From the NCBI RefSeq assembly GCF_036347135.1, contig NZ_CP108938.1, positions 3,906,001-3,970,000 of the forward strand: DNA of 64,000 bases. Direction: 5' to 3'. Both the position numbers and the translations under genes were made by a program. Positions 63,904 through 64,000 of this stretch are shown piece by piece. Position 1 is the stretch's first letter, and every line of letters starts with the position of its first letter. This DNA is from Streptomyces sp. NBC_00775. GTDB lineage: Bacteria; Actinomycetota; Actinomycetes; Streptomycetales; Streptomycetaceae. The notes under the pieces are model-generated. The model was not told where the DNA came from. It worked only from the letters and a program-made list of their open reading frames with translations, and searched no databases.

Positions 63904-63942
63904 AGCAGTTCCGCGGAAGCAGTCGCGCTAGAGCAGTTCCGC
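63900..63942. repeat. 15-bp direct repeat shared by the pccE stop and the convergent hydrolase stop
   Basis: CTAGAGCAGTTCCGC at 63900-63914 and 63928-63942, 28 bp apart. The first contains the pccE TAG, the second the reverse-strand TAG of the GDSL gene. Confidence 0.8.
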
Positions 63943-64000
63943 CAGGACTTCGGCCATCACCGTGTACCCCACGTCATTCGGGTGCAGGTGATCGCCGAAG
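63928..64000 (-). CDS. SGNH/GDSL hydrolase, C-terminal fragment (5' part outside window)
   Basis: Only the last 23 codons are visible, read by hand: FGDHLHPNDVGYTVMAEVL then AELL and TAG. The DHLHPND segment is block V of the GDSL/SGNH family (D-x-x-H, catalytic Asp and His) and the following GYxxMA helix is usual. The substrate class (ester or carbohydrate ester) cannot be told. It is convergent with pccE. Confidence 0.75.
   Translation of the reverse strand, partial: FGDHLHPNDVGYTVMAEVLAELL

Overview
The window is high-GC actinobacterial DNA, almost certainly from a Streptomyces chromosome. Coding strands show strong G/C third-position bias, GTG and TTG starts are common, several genes are coupled by GTGA or ATGA overlaps, and it carries mycothiol amidase (mca), a DmdR-type iron box, an LAxTG sortase substrate and an acyl-CoA carboxylase with an epsilon subunit. 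From memory, the order greA-mca on the left and hutH-GGDEF-enoyl-CoA hydratase-cya-birA-pccB-pccE on the right follows the S. coelicolor core chromosome, read here in descending SCO order. That is recall, not a search result. No tRNA, rRNA, insertion sequence, prophage or CRISPR array was seen.

Layout. 1-4.3 kb: a GT-C membrane glycosyltransferase (cut by the window edge), a GT2 glycosyltransferase and a DUF255 thioredoxin-fold protein. 4.4-12.5 kb: an accessory block of small regulator/enzyme pairs: MFS pump, isochorismatase-like protein and MarR; TetR, aldo-keto reductase, SDR and LtrA; ArsR with a divergent small membrane protein. 12.6-21.1 kb: the most interesting segment, with two STAND/NB-ARC-TPR NTPases, a CHAT-fold protease and an alpha/beta hydrolase. 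The last three form a tight operon. It looks like an NLR-type conflict or cell-suicide system, with one NTPase carrying a degenerate P-loop.

21.2-32.2 kb: core genes mca, DUF4307, greA, a DrrAB-type ABC exporter with a perfect palindromic operator candidate, ilvA, MarR, a sigma-like HTH protein with a small membrane protein, a trans-sulfuration enzyme and msrA. 32.4-43 kb: DUF4291, a PAS-GAF-PP2C-HATPase regulator, an SDR, an iron-box-controlled siderophore uptake operon without its own ATPase, a zinc alcohol dehydrogenase, an XRE regulator and an ABM-truncated-haemoglobin fusion.

43-54 kb is envelope biology: a large secreted subtilisin, a MacB-like ABC system preceded by three direct repeats at an exact 11-bp period, an L,D-transpeptidase lipoprotein and an LADTG-anchored surface protein. 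A DEAD helicase and a cold-shock protein follow. 54.5-64 kb holds hutH, a GGDEF diguanylate cyclase, enoyl-CoA hydratase, a class III adenylate cyclase, biotin ligase and the biotin-dependent carboxylase pccB-pccE that the ligase would supply. A GDSL hydrolase enters at the right edge.

A roughly 150-bp dispersed repeat with a long palindromic core occurs three times, always downstream of genes and in both orientations. It probably serves as a transcription terminator. A different 95-bp unit is tandemly duplicated near 52.2 kb.
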